The position numbers and the translations under genes are program-made. Below the pieces are notes generated by a model that was given only the letters and a program-made list of their open reading frames with translations, did not search any database and was not told the origin of the DNA. Below, one piece after another: positions 31,829 through 47,403 of a DNA stretch of 64,000 nt; positions within the stretch are counted from its first letter, which is position 1, and each line of letters opens with the position of its first letter. Origin of the DNA: Stomoxys calcitrans (taxonomy: Eukaryota; Arthropoda; Insecta; Diptera; Muscidae); the NCBI RefSeq assembly GCF_963082655.1, contig NC_081552.1, positions 98,445,592 to 98,509,591 of the forward strand, in the 5' to 3' direction.

Positions 31829-34094
31829 AAATCAATTTGTGTTTGTTTGTAGGTTTGTTTAAATGTTTATGTGTTCCTTATAGACTCAGAAACGGCTCAA
31901 CCGATTTTCTTGAAATTTTCACTGATGGTGCATAATGATCCCGTAGTGAAAACAGGGCACTACGTTTTTAGATATCTGAAGGGGGGCCCTTACCATAATT
32001 TTAAGAAACAACAGATCTCGGAGATCTCTCATATAGTACCCTAAAAATAAAAATTTGGTATCCAAATTTCGGATGGGGTACCTAGGGGACCGCCCCACCC
32101 TAAAACCTACCAAACATATATTTAGACCAATCACGACAATATGGGACTCAAATGAAAAGTATTTAGGATAAGAAAACGTATCTGATATCCAATTGTCGGA
32201 CCAAGTGCTAGGGGCACCATCCCAAGCCCCAAAAAACCCCTAAATCGGACATATTTACCGACCATGGCAATATGGGACTCAAATGAAAGGTATTTGCCAG
32301 TAGAAAACGAATCTGATATCCAAGTGTGGGACCACGTTTCTGGGGTCCACCCCTTCCCCAAACAGGATTTATTTACTGACCATGGGAATATGGGGCTTAA
32401 ATAAAAGTTATTTGAGTGTAGAATTAGATTCTGATATCCAAATATGAGACCAAGTGTTTGGGGGCCCGCCTCTCCCCAAAAACCTCTCCCAAAGTGGACA
32501 CATTTACGACCATAGCCACATGGGGCTCAAATGAAAGGTCTTTTGCAGTAAAGCAGAAATCTGATATCAATTTTCGGGAAAAGTGTCTATGGAGCCACCC
32601 CACCCCCACAACACCACACAACCCCCAAAACACCCCTAAATCGGACATATTTATCGATCATGGCAATATGGGACTCAAATGAAAGGTATTTGCGAGTAGA
32701 ATACGAATCTGATATCCAAATGTGGGACCACGTTTCTGGGGGTCCACCCCTTGCCCAAAACACCCCCCCAAACAGGACTTATTTACTGACCATGGGAATA
32801 TGGGGCTTAAATAAAAGGTATTTGAGTTGAGAATTAGAATCTGATACCCAAATATGGGACCAAGTATTTGAGGGGCCGGCTCTCACCAAAAACATCCCCC
32901 AAAGGGGACAAATTTACGACCATAGCCATATGGAGCTCAAATGAAAAGTCTTTGGGAGTAAAGCACGAATCTGATATCAATATTAGGGAAAAGTGTCTAT
33001 GGGGGCACCCCACCCCCACAACAATACCCAAATAGTAAGTATTTGCAGCCTTTTGCAATATGAGACTCAAATAAGAGGGTTTTTAGAGTGGAACACGAAT
33101 CCGATATATATTTCCAAGGCCAACTCACTGAGTTTCCGCCCATCCCCCAAAACACCCCCCAAGCCGGTCACGTTTGCTGACTATGGAAATATGGGACTCA
33201 AATTAAAGGTATTTGGGAGTAGACCACGCATCTGATATAAACCTCAGGGACTATCTGTCTAAGGGACATCCCTCCTCTATAACAACCCCTAAATAGGATG
33301 TATTTGCTCACCAAGACAATTTGTGTCTTTAGGAGAGTGGAACTAAATATTTATAGTTTTTAGGGCCAATACCCCACAACGGACATATTTGTTGACTTTT
33401 GCAATAAGGAGTATAAATGAGATTAGAAACGAGTTTGATATCGAATTTTGAGACCAATGGCAATATGGAGTTCAAATAAATGATATATAGATACATGAGA
33501 ATAGAACACGTTGCCCAACCTAATCACATAACATCTCTAAATCGGTCATATTTACCGACGATGTCAATGTGGAGCTTAAATGAAAGGTATTGGGGGGTAG
33601 AGCAAGAACTGATACGCATTTTCGGCACCAATTTTCTGGGATCTACTCCTATCCCAAAATACCAACAGCAATTTTTTACTGACTATCGCAATATATATGG
33701 GGCTCAGATAAAGGTATTTGGGAGTAGAATACGAATTTGATTTAGGACCATGTATTTAGGGCATCACCCCTTCCTTCAGGTCCAAGTGTCTGGGGGACAA
33801 CCTCACCCCCGAAAACACCCCTAAAACGGATATCATGAAAATATCGGGCTAAAATGAAGTATTTTAAGAATGGAGTACACTTTACATCAAAACTTAAATT
33901 CGTAGACCAATAAATATCTATGGGATTCGGACAAAGGCACTTATATTGTTAAATTGTTAGTCAAGCGATATACTAATTTCGTAACATGGTATTTCACTAA
34001 AAGCTCTTTAATTGTGGAAAATAAATATTCCGAGGAAAATTTTGTTCCATATAAAATAAAAGAAGGCGCAGCGAAGCGTGCCCGGGTCAGCTAG
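31829..34094 (+). mobile_element. Helitron-like element C5, near complete
   Basis: The 5' end TCAATTTGTGTTTGTTTGTAGG, CTTATAGACTCAGAAACGGC, family C units, and the 3' end GCGAAGCGTGCCCGGGTCAG followed by CTAG (34091-34094). The next Helitron starts at the following base. No coding sequence. Confidence 0.72.
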
Positions 34095-36246
<2,152 letters not shown>

Positions 36247-36432
36247 CAATAACTTAAAAACAGAAATTTTTCCATGCCGGACGTATTTACCGACCATAGC
36301 ATTATAAGGCTCAAATGAGAGGTATTTGGGAGACGAGCATCAATATGATATCCACATTGGGGTGAAACATCTGAAAGGCCGTACCAACACCCCCAAAAAT
36401 TGTCTAAGTTTGATACATTAATAATAAATAAA
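36247..36432 (+). mobile_element. Helitron family C fragment
   Basis: A single family C unit (CCGACCATAGCATTATAAGGC, CAAATGAGAGGTATTTGGG) between the C6 terminus and A13. Confidence 0.5.
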
Positions 36433-37660
36433 ACAAGTAAAAGCGTGCTAAGTTCGGCCGGGCCGAATCTTATACACCCTCCACCATGGAGCGCATTTGT
36501 CAGTTCTTTTCCCGGCATCTCTTCTTAGGCAAAAAATGATGTAAGAAAAGATTTGCTCTGCTATTAGAGCGATATAAAGATATGATCCGGTTTAGACCAC
36601 AATTAAATTATATGTTGGGGCCTCAAAAAGTAAAATATATGGGAGCTGTATCGGGCTATAGACCGATTCTGACCCTAATAAACACGTATGTTGATGGTCA
36701 TGAGAGGATCCGTCTTACAAAATTTCAGGCAAATCGGATAAGAATTGCGCTCTCTAGAGGCCCAAGAAGTCAAGACCCAAGATCGGTTTTTATGGCAGCT
36801 ACATCAGGTTATGGACCGATGTGAACCATACTTGGCACAGTTATTGGATATCATAGCAAAACACGTCGTGCAAAATTTCATCCCAATCGGATAAGAATTG
36901 CGCACTCTAGAGGCTCAAGAAGTCAAGACCCAAGCCCGGTTTATATGGCAGCTATATCAGGTTATAGACCGATGTGAACCATACTTTGCACAGTTATTGG
37001 ATATCATAACAAAACATGTCGTGCAAAATTTCATTCAAATCGGATAAGAATTGCGCACTCTAGAGGCTCAAGAAGTCAAGACCCCAGATCGGTTTATATG
37101 GCAGCTATATCAGGTTATAGACCGATTTAAACCATACTTGGCACAGTTATTGAATATCAAAGCAAAACAAGTCGTGCAAAATTTCACCCCAATCGGATAA
37201 GAATTGCACACTCTAGAGGCTCAAGAAGTCAAGACCCAAGATCGGTTTATATGGCAGCTATATCAGGTTATGGACCGATGTGAACCATACTTGGCAGAGC
37301 TATTGGATATCATAGCAAAACACGTCGTGCAAAATTTCATCCTAATCGGATAAGAATTGCGCACTCTAGAGGCTCAAGAAGTCAAGACCCAAGATCGGTT
37401 TATATGGCAGCTATATCAAAACATGGACCGATATCGCCCATTTACAATACCAACCGACCTACACTAATAAGAAGTATTTGCGTACTATTCGACAGACAGA
37501 CGGACGGACGGACAGACGGACGGACATGGCTAGATCGATATAAAATGCCGCGATGATCAAGAATATATATACTTTATGGGGTCTCAGACGAATATTTCGA
37601 GTATTTACAAACAGAATGACGAAATTAGTATACCCCCCATCTTATGGTGGAGGATATAAA
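36433..37660 (+). mobile_element. Family A element A13, complete ends
   Basis: The 5' CAAGTAAAAGCGTGCTAAGTTC and palindrome, a shortened 5' interior, at least four 153-bp units between 36720 and 37420, a GACGGACGGACAGACGG microsatellite, and the 3' ATGGTGGAGGATATAAAAA. Confidence 0.82.
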
Positions 37661-38712
37661 AAATTACGAATTCTGTGCACATAGCAATTCCTGTATGCGT
37701 TGCGCCAGGGGTTCATTATATTGAAACCAACAAGAACCCTTGCTTGGTATTTACCTTTTAATAAGTACTTACTTTGGTTAATTTAAATGCCAAATTTTAT
37801 AAAGTGCTTTTTAAATACATTTTCGTGTATCAATACTTTGTTATAGAATTAAAAGTAGCACTTCAAGGATTTAATGCCAAACCTAAGTTACATTTATTTA
37901 CTTTGTTTAATGAATGACCATTATTAAATGGTAAAAATGTCAATTTTCCAAACATTTTTCACCTATGGCACAAAGGGCTGTCCATACTTAACCATTGAAA
38001 TGGCTATTAGAACATAATTCTTCCATTTAAAGTGAAACCTGAAACCTATCCTTTGTACAGCAAAAAGCATGTGCATGCTGTCCATTCATATAGAAATCTT
38101 TGTCTTCGCACAAAGCATTTCAAATTTATTTGTATTTTTGCGCTTCTTCCATTAAGTACATACTTCAGGTTGCATTGAAACAAAATCCTTCCCATTGAAT
38201 TCAAACTAAACATGTAGCCCTGAATGTATTTTATTTTACTCTTAACTAAGTACTTCGTCCTTTTCTTTAGATGTTCATGCTCAATGAATTGCAGCACAGT
38301 TCCATTCTCCGATTACATACATTTTATTCAATTGCATAGACGAATTTTGTATGCATGTATACTCGTATGAAATTGTGTGATTGTTTGTGCTGATAAAGAA
38401 ATATAGTGCATATTTAAATATGAATGCCCCTCAATTGCACATTTACATCAGGGAAAAGAATTTTTCAGGAATAGAGATAGCATTTAGACTCGCATAATAT
38501 AAAAAAGACACCAGTTGAAAAAAACTCGGAGAGCGATTTTAAGTTGAATAGACGTAATATATGAATGTGAGTTTTAGTGTTAAGAAGATCAGTGTATATT
38601 TTTTCTAGCATTTGGTTCGAGAGTAATGACAAATTTTAATTACAAGGAGTTTATTGCACAATATTATAACTTATTTGTAACACAGCAGTATTCACAATAA
38701 GAGTATATCTAA
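37661..38712. other. About 1 kb of non-repeat DNA
   Basis: The first about 128 bp are an inverted near-copy of 17282-17409. The rest is AT-rich, with no domain-bearing ORF; an 83-codon minus frame at 38046-38297 looks random. No RNA gene is visible. Confidence 0.5.
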
Positions 38713-41116
38713 CAAGTAAAAAGGCGTTAAGTTCGGCCGGGCCGAACTTTGGATACCCACCACCTCGGGTATATATGTAAACCACCTTTCATCTAAATCC
38801 GGTGAAAATTGCATACCTTATGTCCCATAGCAGTTTTATCGAAATATGTTCCGATTTGGACCAAATACTATTGTAATAAGTCATTGTCATATTGGTCTTT
38901 TTATACCCACCACCGAAGGATGGGGGTATATTCAATTTGTCATTCCGTTTGCAACACATCGAAATATCCATTTCCGACCCTATAAAGTATATATATTCTT
39001 GATTAGCGTAAAAATCTAATACGATCTAGACATGTCCGTCCGTCTGTCTGTTGAAATCACGCTACAGTCTTGAAAAATAGAGATATTGAGCTGAAATTTT
39101 GCACAAATACTTTTTTTGTCCATAAGCAGGTTAAGTTCGAAGATGGGCTATATCGGACTATATCTTGATATAGCCCCCATATAGACCGATCCGCCGATTT
39201 AGGGTCTTAGGCCCATAAAAGCCACATTTTTTATCCGATTTTGATGAAATTTGGGACAGTAAGTTGCGTTGGGCCCTTCGACATCCTTCGTCAATTTGGC
39301 CCAGATCGGTCCAGATTTGGATATAGCTGCCATATAGACCGATCCTCCGATTTATGGTCTTAGGCCCATAAAGGCCACATTTATTATCCGATTTTGCTGA
39401 AATTTGGGACAGTGAGTTGCGTTGAGCCCTTCGACATCCTTCGTCAATTTGGCCCAGATCAATCCAAATTTGAATATAGCTGCCATATAGACCTATCCTC
39501 CGATTATCCGATTTTGCTGAAATTTGGGACAGTGAGTTGCGTTGAGCCCTTCGACATCCTTCGTCAATTTGGCCCAGATCGGTCCACATTTGGATATAGC
39601 TACCATATAGACCTATCCTCCGATTTATGGTCTTAGGCCCATAAAAGCCACATTTATTATCCGTTTTGCTGAAATTTGGGACTGTGAATTGCCTTAGGCC
39701 CTTCGACATCTTTTTTCTGTTTGGCCCTAATTGGTTCAGATTTGGATATAGCTGCCATATAGACCGATCTCTCGATTTAAGGTTTTGGGCCCATAAAAAG
39801 CGCATTTATTGTCCGATGTCGCCGAAATATGGGACAATGGGTTGTGTTGGGCATTTCGATATTTGTCGTCAATTTGGCTCAGATAGGTCCAGATTTGGAT
39901 TTAGCTGCCATATAGACCGATCTCTCGGTTGAACAATGACTTGTACTTATAAGCATTTGGTCTAACTCGGATAATATCTACAGAGCTGCTATGGGGCATA
40001 AGGTATGAATTTTTCACTGGATTTTGACGAAATGTGGTTCACATATATACCCAAGGTGGTGGGTATCCAAAGTTGGGCCGGCCGAACTTAATGCTTTTTA
40101 CTTGTTAGTAGCTATATGTAAAAATAAACCGATCTGAATCATATACAACATGTATTTCGAAATCCTAACATGAGTCAATGTGTCAAATTTCAGTTAAATC
40201 GGATTATAAAAGCGCCTTTTTTGGGGCCAAGTCTTTAAATCGAGATATCGGTTTACATAGCAGCTTTATTCAAATCTTGATCGATCTAGACCAAATTGCA
40301 GAAATATGTGGAGGGGCTTAACTTAACTCTCTGTCCCAAATTTCGGCAACATCGGAAAATAAATGCCTTTTATGGGCCCAAAACATTAAATCGAAAGATC
40401 GGTCTATATGGCAGCATTGTCCAAATCTGGACCGATCTGAAATAAAAGAGGGATGTTGAAGGGCCCAACACAACTCACTGTCCCAAATTTCAGCACAATC
40501 GGATAATAAATGTGGCTTTTATGGGCTTAAGACCGTAAATCGGAGGATCGATCTATATGGTAGCTATGTCCAAATCTGGACCGATTTGAGCCAAATTGAC
40601 GAAGGATATCGAAAGACCTAAGACAACTCACTGTCCCAAATTACAGCGAAATCGGATAATAAATGTGGCTTTTATGGTCCTAAAACCCTAAATCGAAGGA
40701 TCGGTCATATGGCAGCTATATCCAAATCTGTACCGATATGGGACAAATTGACGAAGGGCCTAACACAACTCATTGTTCCAAATTTCAGTAAAATCGGATA
40801 ATAAATGTGGCTTTTATGTTCATAAGACTCTAAATCGGCGGATCGGTCTATATGGGGGCTATATCAAGATATAGCCCATCTTCGAACTTAACCTGCTAAT
40901 GGACAAAAAAAGAATCAGTGTAAAGTTTCAGCTCAATATATCTATTTTTGAGGACTGTAGCGTGATTTCAACAGAAGGACGGACATGTCTAGATCGTCTT
41001 AGATTTTTAAGCTGATTAAGAATATGTATACTTTATGGGGTAGGAAATGGATATTTCGATGTGTTGCAAACGGAATGACAAAGTGAACATACCCTCATCC
41101 TTCGGTGGTAGGTATA
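38713..41116 (+). mobile_element. Family B element B2, interrupted by B3
   Basis: The 5' terminus with palindrome at 38713-38899, then the inverted B3 copy, then the rest from AGCTATATGTAAAAATAAACC at 40106 through central units and microsatellite to TTCGGTGGTAGGTATAA at 41116. One base of the 3' inverted-repeat half is changed. Confidence 0.8.
38900..40105 (-). mobile_element. Family B element B3, nested inside B2
   Basis: A complete inverted copy. The 3' terminus TATACCCACCACCGAAGG is at 38902, followed by GTCCGTCCGTCTGTCTG, several central units and the 5' terminus GGTGGTGGGTATCC...GGCCGGCCGAACTTAATGC ending TACTTG at about 40104. The 215-codon minus frame at 39158-39805 is produced by the 3n repeat length. 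Confidence 0.82.
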
Positions 41117-42588
41117 ACAAGTAAAAGCGAACTAAGTTCGGCCGGACCGAATCTTATATACCCTCCACTATGGATTGCATTTGTCGAGCTCTTGCCACGG
41201 TATCTCTTTTTAGGCAAACAAAGGATAAAATAAAATAATTGCTATGTTATTGTAACAATATTAACTTATGGTTCATTTCGGACCATAATTGAACTGAATA
41301 TTTGAGACCATAGTAGAAGTGTAAAAAAAGAAGTGTGTAAAATTTCGGCCAAATCTAGAAAGAATTGCGCACTTTATGGGCTGAAGAAATAAAATAGGGA
41401 GATCGGTTTATAGTGGAGCTGCATTAGGCTATAAACCGATTGATGCCATTTTCGACACATATATTAAAGGTCATGAGAGAAGCCGTTGTACAAAATTTCA
41501 GCCAAATCGGATAATAATTGCGCTGTCTAGTTGCTCAAGAAGTCAAGACCCCAGATCTGTTTATATGACAGCTATATCAGGTTATGGACCGATTTGAACT
41601 ATTCTTAGTAGAGTTGGTGAGAGTCATAACAAAACAGATCAATCAAAATTTCAGCCAAATCGGACAATAATTGCCGCCTCTAGAGGCTCAAGAAGTCAAG
41701 ACCCCAGATCGGTTCATATGGCTGCTATATCAGGTTATGGACCGATCTGAACCATTTTTAATACAATTGTTGGAAGTCGTGACGAATCACAATATACAAT
41801 ATTTCAGCCAAATCGGATAGGAATTGCTCCCTGTAGAGACTCAAGATTTCAAGACCCCAGTTCGGTTTATATGGTAGCTATTTCAGGTTATGAACCGATT
41901 TGAACTATTCTTAGCACAGTTGTTGAAAGTCATAACAAAACACCTCATGCAAAATGTCAGCCAAATCGGATAATAATTACGCCCTTTAGTGGCTCAAGAA
42001 GTCAAGACCCCAGATCGGTTTATACGACAGCTATATCAGGTGATGGACCGATTTGAACTACTCTTAATAGAGTTGGTGAGAGTCATAACAAAACACCTCA
42101 TTCAAAATTTCAGCCAAATCGGACAATAATTGCCGCCTCTAGAGGCTGATTTGATCGGTTTATATGGCAGCTATATCAGGTTATTAACCAATTTGAACCA
42201 TTCTTAATACAGTAGTTTGAAGTCATAACAAAACACGTCATGCAAAATTTCAGACAAATCGGATAAGAATTGTGCCCTCTAGCGGCTCAAGAAGTAAAGA
42301 TCCCAGATCGGTTTATGTGGCAGCTATATCAAAACATAAACCGATATAGCCCATTTACAATCCCATCCGACCTACACTAATAGGAAGTATTATCGCAAAA
42401 TTTCAAGCGGCTGGCTTTACTCCTTCGAAAGTTAGCGTGTTTCGTCATGCAGACGGATGGACGGACAGACGGACGGACATGGCTAGTTCGACTTAAAATG
42501 TCATGATGTCGTTTAGACGAATATTTCGAGGAGTTACAAATAGAATGACGAGATTAGTATTGCCTCATTTAATGGTGGAGGGCATAAA
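41117..42588 (+). mobile_element. Family A variant A14
   Basis: Directly follows B2. 5' end CAAGTAAAAGCGAACTAAGTTC with an imperfect palindrome (CGGCCGGACCG). The body belongs to the same diverged subfamily as A5 (CACGGTATCTCTTTTTAGGC). Central units with GTCATAACAAAACACCTCATG; 3' end TAATGGTGGAGGGCATAAAAA. Confidence 0.75.
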
Positions 42589-43262
42589 AACAAATAAGAA
42601 TGGGCATAACTGTCATGAGTCACATGAGTAAGAAATTAATGAACAGATTTTTCGCAACCTGTTCCGGGCATCAGGCATCAGAAAAAACGCAGGAAGAGCT
42701 AGCACAGCAAGACAGTTTCAGCGTGTATTGCAGATATTTGGGATCTGCTCAAACTTTACAAATAGGATTTCACTCCTCTCAGTGAAGTGGCGGAAGCCAC
42801 GGGTGAGGTGGAAGATAATCTACATGTCGTCTCTCCAGCCCTCTGTCTCCTGTCTCTCAGTTTTACCATTGCTGAAGGCTACTTTCAATTGGTCATAATT
42901 GTTGTTCAAATCATGCGCAAAGAAGTACTCCATGTTTGGTGATTTAGTCGCCTCATGGAGCACATCGTCCATGACAACGCGATTCAGCACATGGCAATTG
43001 ATGAGCTTGGGTGTGGGATGATCTTTCTTATCGAACATTTGCTGCAGTCGAACTACAAAGCCTGTCTTTTTGTCGGTATTCACGCTTGTTGATTCGGCAA
43101 CAATCATCACAATTGATACCCACAGGTTGAATTCGACTAACACATTCTGGAGTCCTTCTGCGATTCTGCATTCAAGGAGTTTACCGTCAAAGAGCATGTT
43201 TCACTCCCCCGTGCTTACTAAGAAATCATACACCCGATTAGCTTCCTTTTAGATAACTTTGT
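42589..43262 (-). pseudogene. Unidentified transposase-like remnant
   Basis: A 125-codon minus-strand frame (42820-43197) with VVRLQQMFDKKDHPTPKLINC, followed by HVLNRVVMDD and SPNMEYFFAHDLNNNYDQLK. Homology-like continuation on both sides is broken by stops. The style (a Cys/His pair and an acidic VMDD) recalls hAT-type or related host-like transposase cores, but I cannot place it with confidence. It has no start context or partner sequence that would suggest a working gene. Confidence 0.3.
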
Positions 43263-43690
43263 GGGTTGACATAAAGTTGGGATTTTGATGCCTGGTGTGG
43301 TTGCTAAGCGTAAGAATACTCAGAGAATGGATCACCATTTCCATTAACACGTAACGGAAAAATCAATGAAAGCATTTGTGAGTTATTATGGACAATAATG
43401 CTCCAAAACATGCTTCCAGGGGTGTTAAACCCTGGGTTTTCTAAAAAAAAACATATATTTATTGGACTGGTCCTCTCGGATCACCGTATTGAAACGCATT
43501 TGACAAATCCTCGAAAGCTTTGGCAATGGAACAAGTTGAAATTCGGATTAGTTATTCCGAAATGTACAAGGAACTTTGGCTAAATATATCCCAGGTGCGC
43601 TAAAAAAGTTAGTTGGAAGACATCCCTCAATTTGAAGAGCAGTACTTACATTAAGGGGTCATCCAACTAGTTATTAGAGCTATCTAAGCC
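43263..43690 (+). pseudogene. Tc1-like transposase C-terminal relic
   Basis: At 43388 the plus strand reads MDNNAPKHASRGVKPW, the block holding the second catalytic Asp of Tc1/mariner transposases. After frameshifts come LDWSSRITVLKRI, an eroded form of the block with the third acidic residue, and then KYIPGALKKLVGRHPS, resembling the C-terminal region. The N-terminal half and both terminal repeats were not found. Non-functional. Confidence 0.6.
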
Positions 43691-43966
43691 ATAAGAACCT
43701 TAAGTACAACCCGAAGAACCAAATTAGGTTACACAAATCTTACCTCTTTTTACTTAATACATGAAAAACAAAAGTGTCCCGAATTAGTTGTCCAAGCTAA
43801 AATTTTCATGACCATTGTTTATGCTAATGAAAAATTATATTGATTTTTCATTTAATTTCAACTAAACGTACATTTCTCAAAGTTAAAAATGGTGTCCCTA
43901 ATTATGTGACCAACACTGTATTTTCGATGCAAAATGAGACACCTTCACTTATCTTCTTATATATAA
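43691..43966. other. Unassigned AT-rich gap
   Basis: AT-rich, with no repeat or ORF beyond noise. It may contain the remaining end of the Tc1-like relic. Confidence 0.4.
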
Positions 43967-44997
43967 CAAGTAAAAGCGTGCTAAGTTCGGCCGGGCCGAA
44001 TCTTATATACCCTCCACCTTAGATCGCATTTGACGAGTTCTTTTCCCGGTATCTCTTCTTAGGCAAAACAGGATATAAGAAAAGATTTGCTCTACTATTA
44101 GAGCGATATCATAATATGGTCCGGTTCGGACCACAATTAAATTATAAGTTGGAGACCTGTGTAAAATGTCAGCCAATTCGAATAAGAATTGCGCCCTTTG
44201 TGGGCTCAAGAAGTAAAATAGAGAGATCGATTTATATGGGAGCTGTATCGGCCTATAGACCTATTCAGACCATAAAAAACACGTATGTTAATGGTCATGA
44301 GAGAATCCGTCGTACAAAATTTCAGGCAAATCGGATAATAATTGCGACCTCTAGAGGCTCAAGAAGTCAAGATCCCAGATCGGTTTATATGGCAGCTATA
44401 TCAGGTTATGAACCGACTTGTACTTTATTTGACATAGTTGTTGAAAGTAACAATAAAAAACGTCTTGCGAAATTTCAGCCAAATCGGATAGAAATTGAGC
44501 CCTCAAGAAGCTCAAGAAGTCAAGTCCCCAGATCTGTTTATATGACAGCTATAAAAGGTTATAAACCGATTTGAACCATATTTGGCACAGTTGTTGGATA
44601 TCATAACAAAATACTACGTGCCAAAATTCATTCAAATTGGATAAGAATTGCGCCCTCTAGAGGCTCAAGAAGTCAAGACCCAAGATCGGTTTATATGGCA
44701 GCTATATCAAAACATGGACCGATATGGCCCATTTACAATACCAACCGACCTACACTAATAAGAAGTATTTGTGCAAAATTTCAAGCGGCTAGCTTTACTG
44801 CTTCGGAAGTTAGCGTGCTTTCGGCAGACACACGGACGGACGCACGGACGGACAGACGGACGGACATGGCTAGATCGACATAAAATTTCACGACGATCAA
44901 GAATATATATACTTTATGGGGTCTCAGACGAATATTTCGAGTAGTTACAATCAGAATGACGAAATTAGTATACCCCCCAACTTATGGTGGAGGGTGT
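43967..44997 (+). mobile_element. Family A element A15, complete ends
   Basis: 5' CAAGTAAAAGCGTGCTAAGTTC with palindrome, central units, a GACGGACGCACGGACGG microsatellite, and 3' CTTATGGTGGAGGGTGTAAAAA. The next copy is fused at the A-run. The 152-codon frame across it is repeat-derived. Confidence 0.82.
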
Positions 44998-46145
44998 AAA
45001 AACGTCTTGCGAAATTGCAGCCAAATCGGATAAGAATTGCGCCCTTTAGAAGCTCAAGAAGTCAAGTCCCCAGATCTGTTTGTATGACAGCTATATCAGA
45101 TTTTGATCCGATTTGAACCATATTTGGCACAGTTGTTGGATATCATAACAAAATACTACGTGCCAAAATTCATTCAAATTGGAAAAGAATTGTGTCCTCT
45201 AGAGGCTCAAGAAGTCAAGACCCAAGATCGGTTTACATGACAGCTATATAAGGTTATGGACCGATTTGAACCATACTTGACACAGTTGTTGGATATCATA
45301 ACAAAACACGTCGTTCAAAATTTCATTCCAATCGGATAAGAATTGCGTACTCTAGAGGCTCAAGAAGTCAAGACCCAAGATCGGTTTATATGGCAGCTAT
45401 ATCAGCTTATGGACCGATTTGAACCACACTTGGCACAATTGTTGGATATAATAACGAAACACGTCGTGCAAAATTTCATTCCGATCAAATATGAATTGCG
45501 CACTCTAGAGGCTAAAGAAGTCAAGACCCCAGATCGGTTTATATGGCAGCTATATCAGGTTATGGACCGATTTTAACCATACTTGGCACAATGGTTGGAT
45601 ATAATAACGAAACACGTCGTGCAAAATTTCATTTCAATCGAATAAGAATTGCGCACTCTAGAGGCTCAAGAAGTCAAGACCCAAGATCGGTTTATATGGC
45701 AGCTATATCAGGTTATGGACCGATTTGAACCATAATTGGCACAGTTGTTGGATATCATAACAAAACACGTCGTGCAAAATTTCATTCCAATCGAATAAGA
45801 ATTGCGCACTCTAGAGGCTCAAGAATTCAAGACCCAAGTTCGGTTTATATGGCAGCTATATCAAAACATGGACCGATATGGGCCACTTACAATACCAAGT
45901 GTAGGTCGCTACACTAATAAGAAGTATTTGGGCAAAATTTCAAGCGGCTAGCTTTACTCCTTCGGAAGTTAGCGTGCTTTCGACAGACAGACGGACGGAC
46001 GGACGGACGGACATGGCTAGATCGACATAACATTTCACGACGATCAAGAATATATATACTTTATATGGTCTCAGACGAATATTTCGAGTAGTTACAATCA
46101 GAATGACGAAATTAGTATACCCCCCATCTTATGATGGAGGGTAAA
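44998..46145 (+). mobile_element. Family A element A16, 5' truncated, tandem with A15
   Basis: Begins at AACGTCTTGCGAAATT, the point after an internal A-run (AATAAAAAACGTCTTGCG in A15). It carries at least five central units and ends CTTATGATGGAGGGTAAAAAA, with one change in the inverted-repeat half. Confidence 0.8.
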
Positions 46146-46205
46146 AAAGTAAAACAGTTAACCGACGGAGACACTAATATGATAGCTAGAACACTAAGTT
46201 TAGCT
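46146..46205. other. Short unassigned gap
   Basis: About 60 bp with no assignable feature between A16 and the inverted Helitron fragment. Confidence 0.4.
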
Positions 46206-46986
46206 AAACACAAAGACTTTTCATTTGGGGCCCATATTGCTATGGTCCTAAATTTGGCCCCTTAGGGTGATGTTTTTGGTGAGAGAAGGCCGCCCAAATG
46301 TTTGGTCCTATATTTGAATATCAGATTCGTATTCTACATTCAAATTCCTTATATTTAAGCCCCATATTCCCATGGTCAGTAAATAAGTCCGGCTTGGGGG
46401 GTGTTTTGGGAAAGGGGTGGACCCCCAGAAACGTGGTCCCACATTTGGATACCAGATTCGTATTCTACTCGCAAATGCCTTTCATTTGAGTCCCATATTG
46501 CCATGGTTGGTAAATATGTCCGAGTTAGGGGTGTTTTGGGGCTTGGGGTGGTCCCCCTAGCACTTGGTCCGACAATTGGATATCAGATACATTTTCTTAT
46601 CCTAAATACCTTTCATTTGAGTCCCATATTGTCATGATTGGTCTAAATATATGTTTGGTAGGTTTTAGTGTGGGGCAGCCCCCCTATGTACCCCATCCGA
46701 AATTTAGATACCAAATTTTTATTTTTAGGGTACTATATGAGTGCACACAAAATTTCGCTTAAATCGCACTACCCATCTCCGAGATCTGGCGTTTCTGAAA
46801 ATAAGGGTAAGGGGGAGGGTCCGTCCCCCCCTTCAGATATCAAAAAGTGTACTACCCTATTTTCACCACGGGGTCATTTTGCACCATCTGTGAAAATTTC
46901 AAGAAAATCGGTTCAGCCGTTTCTCTGTCTATAAGGAACACACAAACATACATACAAACAAACCTACAAACAAACACATATCGGTT
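46206..46986 (-). mobile_element. Helitron fragment C8, 5' part, inverted
   Basis: The 5' half of family C in reverse: internal units, then GGGTAAGGGGGAGGGTCCG, CGGTTCAGCCGTTTCTCTGTC and CAAACAAACACATATCGG at the right edge. It abuts the 3' end of A17, as other C copies abut A copies. Confidence 0.7.
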
Positions 46987-47403
46987 TTTATACCCTCCAC
47001 CATAAGATGGGGGGTATACTAATTTCGTCATTCTGTTTGTAACTACTCGAAATATTCATCTGAGACCCCATAAAGTATATATATTCTTGATCGTCTTGAC
47101 ATTTTATGTCGATCTAGCCATGTCCGTCCGTCTGTCCGTCCGTCCGTCTGTCTGTCGAAAGCACGCTAACTTCCGAAGGAGTAAAGCTAGCCGCTTGAAA
47201 TTTTGCACAAATACTTCTTATTAGTGTAGGTCGGTTGGTATTGTAAATGGGCCATATCGGTCCATGTTTTGATATAGCTGCCATATAAACCGATCTTGGG
47301 TCTTGACTTCTTGAGCCTCTAGAGTGCGCAATTCTTATCCGATTGGAATGAAATTTTGCACGACGTGTTTTGTTATGATATACAAAAACTGTGCCAAGTA
47401 TGG

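Noticed and set aside
39158..39805. 215-codon minus-strand ORF with repeated RRIGLYGSYIQI motifs
   Set aside because: Family B central repeats in inverted copy B3; same 3n-periodicity artefact as in family A.
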